Below, piece after piece: positions 53,171 to 62,301 of a stretch of 64,000 nt of DNA. A program made the translations under genes and the position numbers. Under the pieces are notes generated by a model. It was not told where the DNA came from. It worked only from the letters and a program-made list of their open reading frames with translations, and ran no database searches. Source of the DNA: BOG-932 sp965276835 (lineage in GTDB: Bacteria > Pseudomonadota > Alphaproteobacteria > BOG-932 > Roseiterribacteraceae); the NCBI GenBank assembly GCA_965276835.1, contig OZ255631.1, forward strand, positions 4,526,001 through 4,590,000, in the 5' to 3' direction. Position 1 is the first letter of the stretch, and each line of letters starts with the position of its first letter.

Positions 53171-53950
53171 ATGCCAAGCTGGAATGCAGACCAATATTTA
53201 AAATTCGCCGCCGAGCGCACGCGTCCGGCGTGCGATCTGGCCGCCGCCGTCGGCGTCGACGCCCCGGTGCGGGCGATCGACCTCGGCTGTGGTCCGGGGA
53301 ACAGCACGGAAATCCTGGCCGCGCGCTGGCCGGATGCAGCGCTTTCCGGCATCGACAGTTCCCTCGCGATGATCGAGGCCGCACGGCGGGACTATCCCAC
53401 ATGGCGCTGGTCGGTCAGCGACATCGCCGCCTGGGCGGCGGAGGTGGGGGAAACCTTCGACGTGATCTTCTCCAACGCCGCACTGCAATGGGTGCCGGAC
53501 CACGACACGCTCTATCCCAACCTGTTCGCCCGGGTCGCGCCCGGCGGTGCGCTTGCGGTGCAGGTGCCGGCCAATCTGGAGGCCCCGGCACACCAGGCGA
53601 TGCGCGACCTCGCCGGTTCGAAGCGTTGGTCTTCGTTCTTCCCCAAGGGTGGCGTGCGTGAGTGGTATGTGCACGATGCCGGCTTCTATTATGATCGGCT
53701 GGCCGGTTCGGCCGCGCGCATCGATATCTGGCAGACTGAGTATACCCACGTCATGGACGGCCCGTCGGCCATCGTCGAATGGTATCGCGGCACGGGCCTG
53801 CGCCCCTTCCTGGACGCCCTGCCGACCGACGAAGACCGCACCGCCTTCGCCACCGATTACCTGGACCGCATCGCCGCCGCCTATCCGGCACAGGCCGACG
53901 GCCGGGTCTTGTTTCCGTTCAACCGGCTGTTTGCGGTGGCCTATCGCTAG
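53171..53950 (+). CDS. tam: trans-aconitate 2-methyltransferase family protein
   Basis: A 259-residue class I SAM methyltransferase of the Tam family. SAM motif I is DLGCGPGNST, followed by GIDSSLAMIEAAR and FDVIFSNAALQWVPDH. Tam methylates trans-aconitate, an aconitase inhibitor. The alternative in-frame start seven codons upstream would run into the non-coding leader; MPSWNADQYLKF is the family start. A stress-type promoter for the next gene begins 37 bases after its stop. Confidence 0.85.
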   Translation: MPSWNADQYLKFAAERTRPACDLAAAVGVDAPVRAIDLGCGPGNSTEILAARWPDAALSGIDSSLAMIEAARRDYPTWRWSVSDIAAWAAEVGETFDVIFSNAALQWVPDHDTLYPNLFARVAPGGALAVQVPANLEAPAHQAMRDLAGSKRWSSFFPKGGVREWYVHDAGFYYDRLAGSAARIDIWQTEYTHVMDGPSAIVEWYRGTGLRPFLDALPTDEDRTAFATDYLDRIAAAYPAQADGRVLFPFNRLFAVAYR

Positions 53951-53986
53951 CTTGAGGCGGGCCGACACCGCTGGGCAAAAATGTGC

Positions 53987-54011
53987 GGAACGACTAGCCT
54001 TCGAATACGTT
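53987..54011 (+). promoter_or_regulatory. EcfG-type general stress promoter (GGAAC-N16-CGTT)
   Basis: GGAAC (53987-53991) and CGTT (54008-54011) are separated by exactly 16 bases, a perfect match to the EcfG consensus. Transcription would start near 54018, about 94 bases before the hybrid kinase ATG. It lies between the tam stop and the first gene of the four-gene signalling cassette. A more upstream in-frame ATG at 54013 overlaps the predicted promoter, which argues against its use. Confidence 0.7.
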
Positions 54012-54111
54012 CATGTTCCGGCGTTCGGCGGCTTGCGCCTGGATTCTGTACAAACTCCGCTCCTTCAATAATCTTCCCCCCCGCTCAGACAAATCGCCGA
54101 CGAGAACGCCT

Positions 54112-57100
54112 ATGGAAAAGATGGCCGCGCCTGTTGCTCTGACCCGCAAATCGGGGATGGATCCGCTTTTATCGTTTGGCCTCGCGGCTGTGCTTGTCTT
54201 CTTCCTGATCAGCGGCGGGATCGCCTACCGCAATATTCAGACTTTGAAGGACGACAATCAGAGAATCGTTCATTCTCATCAGGTGATTGCCGTCCTCGAT
54301 GACTTGCTGTCGACAGTGAAGGATGCGGAAACCGGGCAGCGCGGTTTCTTGTTGACGAACAACGAGCACTATCTCGAGCCATATAACGCAGCCTTGCTGG
54401 ACGTTACATCTCAGCTTGATGACCTTTCCGGGCTGACGCGCGACAATCCCAATCAGCAGGCGCGGATTCCGCAGCTTAAGCTGCATATCGATGCCAAACT
54501 TGCGGAACTCAAACAAACTATAGATCTGCGCAAGACCCAGGGCACCGAGGCTGCTCTGGCGGTGGTCGAAACCAACCGTGGCAAGGTCGAAATGGATACA
54601 ATCCGTGCCCAGCTTGCCGCAATGGATCAGGAAGAGGGCGTGCTTCGCGAAAAGCGGCTCGTCGAAATGACGGAGGCCTATAAGACGGCGCTGATCAGCG
54701 GCATTCTCTCCGGTCTGCTCGGTATGGTTCTTACCGTGATCGTCGGCTTTCTGATCCGCAGGGCCACCATTGCACGCCAACGGCAGGATTGGCTTCAATC
54801 TGGGCAAGTTGGCCTTGGGGCTGCGATGCAGGGCGATCAGCGGACGGAGCAGCTGGGCGACAATATCCTTCAATTTCTCGCGCGATATCTTGACGCCCAT
54901 GCCGGCGCGGTTTTTGTCGGCGCCGGCAACGCCTATCGGCGCGTATCGACCTATGGCGTTCCGCAAGACGCCAAGATTCCTGAGCGCTTCACGGTAAAAG
55001 AGGGGCTTCTCGGCCAAGCCGCATCGGAAGGCCGGCCTTTCGTCATTCGGGATGTGCCTGAAGGTTACCTGACCATTGCTTCGGCACTGGGCCAGGATAA
55101 GCCGAGGCACTTGGTCATTTCGCCGGCAGGCGCCGATGGTAGAGTCAATGCGGTGGTCGAGTTGGGCTTTATCAGCCCGATCGGCGACGACACCCTAACG
55201 TTTCTGGAAGACGCTTCAGAAGCCGTCGGCGTGGCGGTGCGTTCGGCAACCTACCGTGCCGAGCTTCAGAACCTTCTCGAAGAGACTCAGCGTCAGTCCG
55301 AAGAGCTTCAGGTCCAAAGCGAGGAGCTTCGCGTCTCGAACGAGGAGCTCGAAGAGCAGAGCCGGGCGCTGAAGGAATCGCAGGCGCGGCTTGAACAACA
55401 GCAGGCTGAACTGGAGCAGACCAACGCACAGCTTGAGGAACAGGCCCAACAGCTGGAAGTGCAGCGCGACGATCTGGAGAAGACCACCGCCGCCGTGCAG
55501 TTGAAGGCGCGGGAACTGGAACAGGCAAGCCAGTACAAATCCGATTTTCTGGCGAACATGTCGCACGAACTGCGGACGCCGCTGAATTCGTCGCTCATCC
55601 TGGCGAAACTGCTGGCGGACAATCCGGATGACAATCTGACCGACGAGCAGGTCAAATTCGCCAAGACGATCCAGTCGTCGGGTAACGATCTGCTGAACCT
55701 GATCAACGACATTCTCGACCTTTCGAAGATCGAGGCGGGACATGTTGAAATCACGCCGGAGACGGTGGGGCTCGACCGCCTGGTCAAGGATCTGCAGCAG
55801 GTCTTTCAGCCCATCGCGCAGGAAAAGAAACTGGCATTCGAGATCGAGATCGCGCCGGAAACCCCCGCGACGATCGATACCGACCTGCAGCGGTTGGAAC
55901 AGGTTCTGAAGAACCTCTTGTCCAACGCATTCAAGTTTACTGAAACAGGCAAGGTCGAACTGGCGATCCGCCGGTCGGGTGACGGACATGTCGCGCTGTC
56001 GGTCACCGATACCGGCATCGGCATATCGGAAGAACAACAGCAAAGCGTGTTCGAGGCCTTCCGCCAGGCTGACGGTACGATCAGCCGCAAATATGGCGGT
56101 ACCGGCCTTGGCCTTTCGATCTCGCGCGAACTTGCGCGCCTGTTGGGCGGCTCCATTCAATTGAGGAGCAGCGAAGGGAGAGGCAGCACATTCACGATCA
56201 TCATTCCCACCGCGTACAACCCGGCCACGGTGGCGCCGCGCGAGACCCCTGTGACCCTTCACACCGATCCCGCCGTCCAGCGGTCGAAGAGCGCGCCCGC
56301 TATGGCGGCCGCGCTTTCGCGTAAAGTCGATGACGACCGCGATACGCTCACGGATGCCAAACGCATCCTGCTGGTCGTCGAGGATGATGAGACCTTCGCC
56401 GGAATTTTGCGCGACCTGTCACGCGAAATGGGTTTCCAATCCCTGGTCGCCGGCACGGCCGAAGAGGCGTTGAGCCTCGCAAAACACCATAAGCCGAGCG
56501 CGATTGTCCTCGATGTCGGTCTGCCGGATCAGTCCGGGTTGTCCGTCCTCGACCGCCTGAAGCGCGACGTTCTGACCCGGCACATCCCGATTCATGTCGT
56601 GTCGGGGACCGACCACGCGGAAACTGCCATGTCGCTGGGTGCCGTCGGTTACATGCTGAAACCTGTCAAACGTGAGGAGCTGACGGACGTACTGAAAAAG
56701 CTGGAAGCCAGGCTGTCCCAGCGGATGCACCGGGTTCTGATCGTCGAAGACGACGATGTGCAGCGCGAGGCGGTCGGAAAACTGCTGACCTCTCATGATG
56801 TCGAAACGGTGAGCGCGGGTACGGCGGCAGAATGCCTCGCACTTCTCAAGCAGCAAACCTTCGACTGCATGGTGCTCGATCTCTCGCTGCCCGACGCCTC
56901 GGGTTACTCGCTGTTGGAGACGCTCAGCCGCGAGGACGCTTATTCCTTCCCGCCGGTGATCGTCTATACGGGCCGCGAGCTGTCGCCGGACGACGAGCAG
57001 CGGCTGCGCAAATATTCGAAATCGATCATCATCAAGGGCGCGAAGTCGCCGGAACGGCTGCTCGACGAGGTGACGCTGTTCCTGCATCAGGTCGTCGCGG

Positions 57101-57546
57101 AGCTGCCGGCCGAGCAGCAGAAAATGATCCGCAAGGCGCGGAACCGGGATGCTCTCCTTGAGGGGCGCCGGATTCTCGTCGTCGAAGATGACGTCCGGAA
57201 CGTCTATGCGCTGACCAATATCCTCGAGCCGCGCGGCGCGCTGGTGGAGATCGCGCGCAACGGCAAGGAAGCGCTCGACGCCCTCGAAAGAGGGGCCGCG
57301 GAACCCGGTCAGTCGATCGATCTGGTACTCATGGACGTGATGATGCCGGTCATGGACGGGCTTACCGCAACGCGCGAAATCCGCAAGAACCCCCAATGGA
57401 AGACGCTGCCGGTGATCACGCTGACGGCGAAAGCAATGCCCGACGACCAGCAGCGCTGCATCGCGGCCGGTGCAAACGACTATATGGCGAAGCCGCTGGA
57501 CGTCGAAAAACTGCTGTCGCTCGTGCGCGTTTGGATGCCGCGTTGA
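54112..57546 (+). CDS. CHASE3-GAF hybrid histidine kinase with three receiver domains
   Basis: A 1144-residue membrane sensor. TM1 is at about 18-38, a CHASE3-type extracellular sensor of helices at 40-175 (AETGQRGFLLTNNEHYLEPY), TM2 at 193-216, GAF at about 240-380, a long Gln/Glu coiled coil at 385-475, then HisKA with His485 (SHELRTP) and HATPase_c (NLLSNAFKF, DTGIGI, GGTGLGL). Three receivers follow with phospho-acceptors Asp801, Asp923 and Asp1075. Start MEKMAAPV lies after the EcfG-type promoter. No output domain; signal probably passes by phosphorelay to the downstream receiver-kinase-receiver protein. First gene of a four-gene cassette. Confidence 0.93.
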   Translation: MEKMAAPVALTRKSGMDPLLSFGLAAVLVFFLISGGIAYRNIQTLKDDNQRIVHSHQVIAVLDDLLSTVKDAETGQRGFLLTNNEHYLEPYNAALLDVTSQLDDLSGLTRDNPNQQARIPQLKLHIDAKLAELKQTIDLRKTQGTEAALAVVETNRGKVEMDTIRAQLAAMDQEEGVLREKRLVEMTEAYKTALISGILSGLLGMVLTVIVGFLIRRATIARQRQDWLQSGQVGLGAAMQGDQRTEQLGDNILQFLARYLDAHAGAVFVGAGNAYRRVSTYGVPQDAKIPERFTVKEGLLGQAASEGRPFVIRDVPEGYLTIASALGQDKPRHLVISPAGADGRVNAVVELGFISPIGDDTLTFLEDASEAVGVAVRSATYRAELQNLLEETQRQSEELQVQSEELRVSNEELEEQSRALKESQARLEQQQAELEQTNAQLEEQAQQLEVQRDDLEKTTAAVQLKARELEQASQYKSDFLANMSHELRTPLNSSLILAKLLADNPDDNLTDEQVKFAKTIQSSGNDLLNLINDILDLSKIEAGHVEITPETVGLDRLVKDLQQVFQPIAQEKKLAFEIEIAPETPATIDTDLQRLEQVLKNLLSNAFKFTETGKVELAIRRSGDGHVALSVTDTGIGISEEQQQSVFEAFRQADGTISRKYGGTGLGLSISRELARLLGGSIQLRSSEGRGSTFTIIIPTAYNPATVAPRETPVTLHTDPAVQRSKSAPAMAAALSRKVDDDRDTLTDAKRILLVVEDDETFAGILRDLSREMGFQSLVAGTAEEALSLAKHHKPSAIVLDVGLPDQSGLSVLDRLKRDVLTRHIPIHVVSGTDHAETAMSLGAVGYMLKPVKREELTDVLKKLEARLSQRMHRVLIVEDDDVQREAVGKLLTSHDVETVSAGTAAECLALLKQQTFDCMVLDLSLPDASGYSLLETLSREDAYSFPPVIVYTGRELSPDDEQRLRKYSKSIIIKGAKSPERLLDEVTLFLHQVVAELPAEQQKMIRKARNRDALLEGRRILVVEDDVRNVYALTNILEPRGALVEIARNGKEALDALERGAAEPGQSIDLVLMDVMMPVMDGLTATREIRKNPQWKTLPVITLTAKAMPDDQQRCIAAGANDYMAKPLDVEKLLSLVRVWMPR

Positions 57547-57555
57547 GCGCGTTCA

Positions 57556-58380
57556 ATGGCTGAAAAAATCGAAAACATCGAAATCCAGTTGCTGCTGGAA
57601 GCTCTGTATCAACGATACCATTATGATTTCCGGGATTACGCGCAGGCATCGATCAAGCGGCGCCTGCGCCAAGCGCGGGAGCAGATGGGGTTCGGCAGCT
57701 TTTCCGCGCTTCAGGAAAGCCTGCTTCACGATCCCGCGATGCTCGGCCGCCTTCTGGGGTATCTGACCGTCCAAGTCAGCGAGATGTTTCGTGATCCTTC
57801 CTATTTTCGGGCGATCCGCGAGAAGGTCGTGCCTCACCTGCGGACCTATCCTTCGGTGAAGGTCTGGATCGCCGGCTGCAGCAGCGGGGAGGAACTATAT
57901 TCCTTCGTCATTCTTTTTCGTGAGGAAGGTCTCGAGCAACGCACGCTGTTTTACGCGACGGACATTAACCAGGATGCACTCAGCAATGCCGAAGCGGGAA
58001 TTTACGATCTCGACCGCATCCAACTGTTCACCGAAAACCATCGAAATTCGGGCGGGAAGTCGTCGCTCTCCGATTACTACAGCGCGGCCTACGGCAAAGC
58101 CTCGTTCGACAAAAGCCTGCGCAAGCATGTCGTTTTTTCGGATCACAGCCTGGTGACCGATGCCGTTTTTGCCGAAATGCATTTCGTATCCTGCCGGAAT
58201 GTCCTGATCTATTTCGACCGCGGCCTGCAGGACCGGGCGTTGGGCCTGTTCAATGACTCGCTCGCACGAAAGGGATTCCTCGGCCTCGGCTCCAAGGAAA
58301 GCATCCGGTTTTCCGCTCACGCGGACGCCTTTGCGGATTGTGTGCGCGAAGAAAAAATCTACCAGAAGCGGGCCAGTTGA
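57556..58380 (+). CDS. cheR: CheR-type protein-glutamate O-methyltransferase
   Basis: A 274-residue SAM-dependent methyltransferase of the CheR family, with the N-terminal helical domain (DFRDYAQASIKRRLRQARE) and the catalytic domain (VWIAGCSSGEELYS, FYATDINQDAL, FVSCRNVLIYFDRG). The SAM loop has SSGEELY where CheR usually has STGEEPY, a small change. No chemoreceptor is encoded nearby, so its target is more likely the hybrid kinase or another cassette member than an MCP. It begins ten bases after the kinase gene. Confidence 0.9.
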   Translation: MAEKIENIEIQLLLEALYQRYHYDFRDYAQASIKRRLRQAREQMGFGSFSALQESLLHDPAMLGRLLGYLTVQVSEMFRDPSYFRAIREKVVPHLRTYPSVKVWIAGCSSGEELYSFVILFREEGLEQRTLFYATDINQDALSNAEAGIYDLDRIQLFTENHRNSGGKSSLSDYYSAAYGKASFDKSLRKHVVFSDHSLVTDAVFAEMHFVSCRNVLIYFDRGLQDRALGLFNDSLARKGFLGLGSKESIRFSAHADAFADCVREEKIYQKRAS

Positions 58381-58952
58381 TGGGCGTATCGGCCGAAGCC
58401 GTCGTCATCGGCGCGTCCGCCGGGGCGCTCGAGGCGCTATCGATCATCCTGCCCGCGCTGCCGGCCAATTACGGGCTGCCGGTGCTTGTCGTCGTCCACC
58501 TGCCGCCCGACAAAAGAAGCGTCCTGGCCGACCTCTTCCAGGCCAAATGCCGCATCGTGGTGTGCGAGGCCGAGGACAAGGAGCCGATCAGCGGCGGCAC
58601 GGCCTATTTTGCGCCGCCCGACTATCACTTGCAGGTCGAAACCGATAAAAGCCTGTCGCTTTCCGACGATGAACCGGTTCTCTATTCCCGCCCATCCCTC
58701 GACGTCCTGTTCGAGAGCGCCGCCGATGCGTATGGCCCCGGCCTGATCGCGATCGTGCTGACGGGCGCCAGCGAGGATGGGGCCAAGGGCCTGAGAACCG
58801 TGGTCGATGCCGGCGGCACGGCAATCGTACAAAATCCGCAAGGCGCGTATGCTGTTGCAATGCCAAAAGCGGCAATCGCGAAATGCCCGAGCGCCCAGGT
58901 TATGTCGCTCAAAGAGATTGCGGCCTATCTACAAGACGTTGAAAAGGCATGA
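58380..58952 (+). CDS. cheB: CheB-type methylesterase domain protein, receiver-less
   Basis: A 190-residue protein that is only the CheB methylesterase domain. The triad Ser13 (IGASAGA), His40 (VVVHLPP) and Asp133 (LTGASEDGAKG) is complete. The N-terminal receiver domain that normally controls CheB by phosphorylation is absent, so activity must be set by a partner or be constitutive. The ATG overlaps the cheR stop (TGATG), and the stop overlaps the next start (ATGA), so all three are coupled. Confidence 0.92.
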   Translation: MGVSAEAVVIGASAGALEALSIILPALPANYGLPVLVVVHLPPDKRSVLADLFQAKCRIVVCEAEDKEPISGGTAYFAPPDYHLQVETDKSLSLSDDEPVLYSRPSLDVLFESAADAYGPGLIAIVLTGASEDGAKGLRTVVDAGGTAIVQNPQGAYAVAMPKAAIAKCPSAQVMSLKEIAAYLQDVEKA

Positions 58953-60505
58953 CATCGATCATGAGCCCCGTTCACTTTCTTCTAGTCGACGATTTGGAGG
59001 AAAATCTCCTGTCGCTGGAGGCATTGCTCCGCCGCGACGGGCTCGTGCTGCTTAAAGCGCGTTCGGGCGACGAAGCTCTCGAACTTTTGCTTAACAACGA
59101 CGTTGCGTTGGCGCTCGTCGATGTGCAGATGCCGGGCCTGAACGGTTTCGAGTTGGCCGAATTGATGCGCGGAAACGAACGCACTCGGGGTGTGCCGATC
59201 ATCTTCGTGACGGCGGGCAACGCCGACAGTCAACGGCGTTTCCGCGGCTATGAAGCTGGGGCCGTCGATTTCATCCACAAGCCGATCGAACCGGACATTC
59301 TGCGCAGCAAGGCGGATGTCTTTTTCGAGCTTTACCGCCAACGGCAGCAGATCGCCCTCCAGCGTGACGAACTCAAGATTCGCTCTAACGCTCTGGAAGA
59401 GGCCGACCGCCGTAAAGACGAATTCCTGGCCACATTGGCGCACGAACTGCGCAATCCCCTCGCCCCGCTTCGCCACGGGCTGGATATCCTTCGCAAGAAC
59501 CCCCACAGCACGGATGCGGTGGAAATTCGCGACATGATGGACCGGCAGCTTGTGCATCTGGTTCGTCTGATCGACGATCTGCTGGACGTTTCGCGCGTCA
59601 GCCAGGGAAAGATCGAGCTCCGCAAAGAGAAGATCCAGGTTGCTGATGTTATCCGCTCGGCGCTGGAGACCAGCCGGCCGCTAATCGATTCCGCGCAGCA
59701 TTCGCTGACGGTCGATATCCCGACGAAGCCCGCGTGGCTCGACGCAGACCTGACGCGCCTTGCGCAGGTCGTCAGCAATCTTTTGAACAACGCGGCAAAA
59801 TATACCGCCGAGGGCGGCATCATCGGCCTTTCGGCGCGAACCGAAGGGAACGAGGTCGTCATCGCCGTATCCGATAACGGGCTCGGTATTCCCAAGGAGA
59901 TGCAATCGGCGGTCTTCACGCTATTCGCTCAGGTCGATCATCACGCGGATCGCGCGCGCGGCGGACTTGGAATCGGTCTGGCGCTGGTCAAGCAACTGGT
60001 CGCGATGCACGGCGGATCGGTTGGCGCCGACAGCGCCGGCTTGGGAAAAGGCAGTGTGTTCACCGTTCGGATTCCGATGGCCGCCGCCGGAATGGAAATG
60101 CAACCGGAAGCCAGAGTGCCAGCAGTTCAACCAGCGCCGACTCAGCCCCTGAAGGTGCTTGTCGTCGACGACAATGTCGAGGTCGCCCAGACAGTCGGCT
60201 GGATGCTGGAGGAGATCGGGCACGAATACCGTCTTGTTCACGACGGCCGCAAAGCCCTCGAAGCGGCGCATGAATACAGGCCTGACGCTATTCTGCTCGA
60301 TATCGGTTTACCGGTGATGGACGGCTATGCCGTCTGCCGCGCGTTCCGCCAGGATGAAGAGTTCAAGAACGCGCTGATCATCGCCCAGACGGGGTGGGGC
60401 CAACAGCGCGACAAGATGGCGGCGTCCGAGGCCGGATTCGATCATCATCTCGTCAAGCCCGTGGCCTACGAGGATTTGGAGAACCTGCTCGCCGGCGCGG
60501 CCTGA
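58949..60505 (+). CDS. receiver-histidine kinase-receiver hybrid protein
   Basis: A 518-residue soluble protein with REC (Asp58 in VDVQMPGLNG, acidic pair 14/15), a short coiled linker, HisKA with His165 (LAHELRNPLAPLRHGL), HATPase_c (NNAAKY, DNGLGIP, GGLGIGLALVKQL) and a C-terminal REC (Asp451 in LLDIGLPVMDG). No membrane segment and no output domain. It is the natural relay partner of the upstream hybrid kinase. Last gene of the cassette; its end is one base from the convergent glutathione transferase gene. Confidence 0.93.
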   Translation: MTSIMSPVHFLLVDDLEENLLSLEALLRRDGLVLLKARSGDEALELLLNNDVALALVDVQMPGLNGFELAELMRGNERTRGVPIIFVTAGNADSQRRFRGYEAGAVDFIHKPIEPDILRSKADVFFELYRQRQQIALQRDELKIRSNALEEADRRKDEFLATLAHELRNPLAPLRHGLDILRKNPHSTDAVEIRDMMDRQLVHLVRLIDDLLDVSRVSQGKIELRKEKIQVADVIRSALETSRPLIDSAQHSLTVDIPTKPAWLDADLTRLAQVVSNLLNNAAKYTAEGGIIGLSARTEGNEVVIAVSDNGLGIPKEMQSAVFTLFAQVDHHADRARGGLGIGLALVKQLVAMHGGSVGADSAGLGKGSVFTVRIPMAAAGMEMQPEARVPAVQPAPTQPLKVLVVDDNVEVAQTVGWMLEEIGHEYRLVHDGRKALEAAHEYRPDAILLDIGLPVMDGYAVCRAFRQDEEFKNALIIAQTGWGQQRDKMAASEAGFDHHLVKPVAYEDLENLLAGAA

Positions 60506-60506
60506 T

Positions 60507-61160
60507 TCAGCTGACCATCTTCGCCAGATCGACCGCCATCGATTGCGGTTGCGTTTGTTGGAAGGAGAGCCTGGCTTCCAGCCTGTCGATATAAATTGCC
60601 AGATCGGGATGTCCCGGACGCCAGTCGATGTCGTCTAGCGGCAGGCCCAGATCTTTGGCCATGAATGTAAGCATCGACAGATTGCAGCCGATGCCGATAT
60701 CGGCATGGCCAAAGCAATCCGCGACCGCGAACATTTTTCCGGAAAGCCGGCGCTCCAGAGCTGCGATACCGCCGGCAACCTTGCGCTTGTGGCGTTCGAT
60801 CCAGGCAATTCCAGGGGTTGGCCGGTTCATTTCGGTCACAATGCTGCCAGCCGCCATCATGATGCCTTCGGCCAGCACCTGAAGTTGCTTCGCCTCTAAA
60901 ATCCCGTTGTCATCGGCGGGCAGCAGCGGGGGAGATGGAAAGCGGCGCTCGATCCATTCCAGAATGAAGGTGGAGTCGAACGCGACCTCGCCATCGTCCG
61001 CGATCAGAATCGGGAGTTGCTCCAGGGGATTGAACTCCGGCGTGCATGTTCCCGGCGACCAGGGTTCGTCGAAAACCATCTCGAACCGGATACGTTTCTC
61101 GATAAGGGCAATGGCGACCTTTCGTCCGAAAGGGCTCGCCTTCGCATTGATCAGCTTCAT
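60507..61160 (-). CDS. glutathione S-transferase family protein
   Basis: A 217-residue protein with an N-terminal thioredoxin-fold domain (KLINAKASPFGRKVAIALIE, NPLEQLPILIADDGEVAFDS) and a helical C-terminal domain. SPFGRK places a serine near the usual active-site position, as in zeta/theta-like or stringent starvation protein-like classes. The conserved ES/DS near residue 66-68 (FDSTFILEW) binds the glutathione gamma-glutamyl group. The frame opens earlier, but MKLINAK is the family start. Confidence 0.85.
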   Translation of the reverse strand: MKLINAKASPFGRKVAIALIEKRIRFEMVFDEPWSPGTCTPEFNPLEQLPILIADDGEVAFDSTFILEWIERRFPSPPLLPADDNGILEAKQLQVLAEGIMMAAGSIVTEMNRPTPGIAWIERHKRKVAGGIAALERRLSGKMFAVADCFGHADIGIGCNLSMLTFMAKDLGLPLDDIDWRPGHPDLAIYIDRLEARLSFQQTQPQSMAVDLAKMVS

Positions 61161-61335
61161 CCGCGTTCCCCGATGCAAGGGTTTCGATCTTACCTAAACC
61201 TCCTGCGAGAGTGAATCGCCGGAAGTCACGCGCTTCCTGCCGCTCTCGGCGACATCGCGCCCTATGGCTCTCAGGCGCCAAAGCCATTATGTAACCGCCT
61301 TATCTCGGCGTGAATTTGGGCGGCAGGTGTTTTCG

Positions 61336-62301
61336 ATGGCGACAGGAAACATGACGGCGGTGGTGTTCGGCGGCGGCGGCTTCATCGGCCGCCACCTGGT
61401 CCGCAGGCTAGGCAAGACCGGCGCGGTGGTGCGGGTGCCCTCGCGCCATGTCAGCAAGCTCGGCTACCTGCGTACCGCCGGTGTCGTCGGTCAGATCGTG
61501 CCGGAGATGGTGAGCGGCTTCGACGAGGCCGAGCTGACCGCCGCGATCCGGGGGACCGACGTCGTTATCAACTTGATCGGCATCCTGGCCGAGGGCGGCA
61601 AGAACAGCTTTGCCAGCATCCATACCGACCTGCCGGCGCGCATCGCCAAGGTGGCCGCCGACAACGGCGTCAAGCAGTTGATCCAGGTTTCGGCGCTGGG
61701 CGTCGCGGATGCCGCGACCTCCTCGGCCTATGCGAAGAGCAAGCTGGCAGGCGAAGAGGCGGTGCGCGCCGCCTTCCCGAACGCCACGATCGTCCGCCCG
61801 TCCGTCGTGTTCGGGCCGGAAGACAAGTTCTTCAACCGCTTCGCCGCTATGGCGCTGATCAGTCCGGCTTTGCCGCTGATCGGCGGCGGGCATACCAAAT
61901 TCCAACCTGTCTATGTCGGCGACGTGGCCGACGGCATCATGGCAGCGATTTCGCATCCGGAGGCTGCCGGCAAAATTTATGAATTCGGCGGTCCGGGCGT
62001 TTACAGCTTCAAGGCGCTGATGGAAATCCTGATGGCCGAAATCGGCGTCAAACGCTTCCTGGTGCCGCTGCCGTGGGGGCTGGCGCGCTTCCAGGCCGGT
62101 ATCGCCGAATGGGTGCCGGGCAAGCCGCTGACGCGCGATCAGGTTGAGTTGCTGAAATACGACAATGTGGTGTCCGGCGGGCATCCCGGCCTGGCCGATC
62201 TGGGTGTCACGCCCAGCGCGGTCGAACTCATCCTGCCGACCTTCCTCGACCGCTTCGTCAAGGGCGGCAAGCTGGGCCGCCAGGGACGCGTTTTTCCCTA
62301 A
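61336..62301 (+). CDS. complex I NDUFA9-subunit-family SDR
   Basis: A 321-residue atypical SDR of the NDUFA9 family, with AVVFGGGGFIGRHLVRRLG at residues 8-26 and the CYN-type active region replaced by SAYAKSKLAGEEAV, plus the family pieces FGPEDKFFNRFAAMAL and FQPVYVGDVADGI. In alphaproteobacteria these proteins are linked to quinone or respiratory complex assembly and lack a proven enzymatic activity. It overlaps the convergent MFS gene by 4 bp. Confidence 0.85.
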   Translation: MATGNMTAVVFGGGGFIGRHLVRRLGKTGAVVRVPSRHVSKLGYLRTAGVVGQIVPEMVSGFDEAELTAAIRGTDVVINLIGILAEGGKNSFASIHTDLPARIAKVAADNGVKQLIQVSALGVADAATSSAYAKSKLAGEEAVRAAFPNATIVRPSVVFGPEDKFFNRFAAMALISPALPLIGGGHTKFQPVYVGDVADGIMAAISHPEAAGKIYEFGGPGVYSFKALMEILMAEIGVKRFLVPLPWGLARFQAGIAEWVPGKPLTRDQVELLKYDNVVSGGHPGLADLGVTPSAVELILPTFLDRFVKGGKLGRQGRVFP

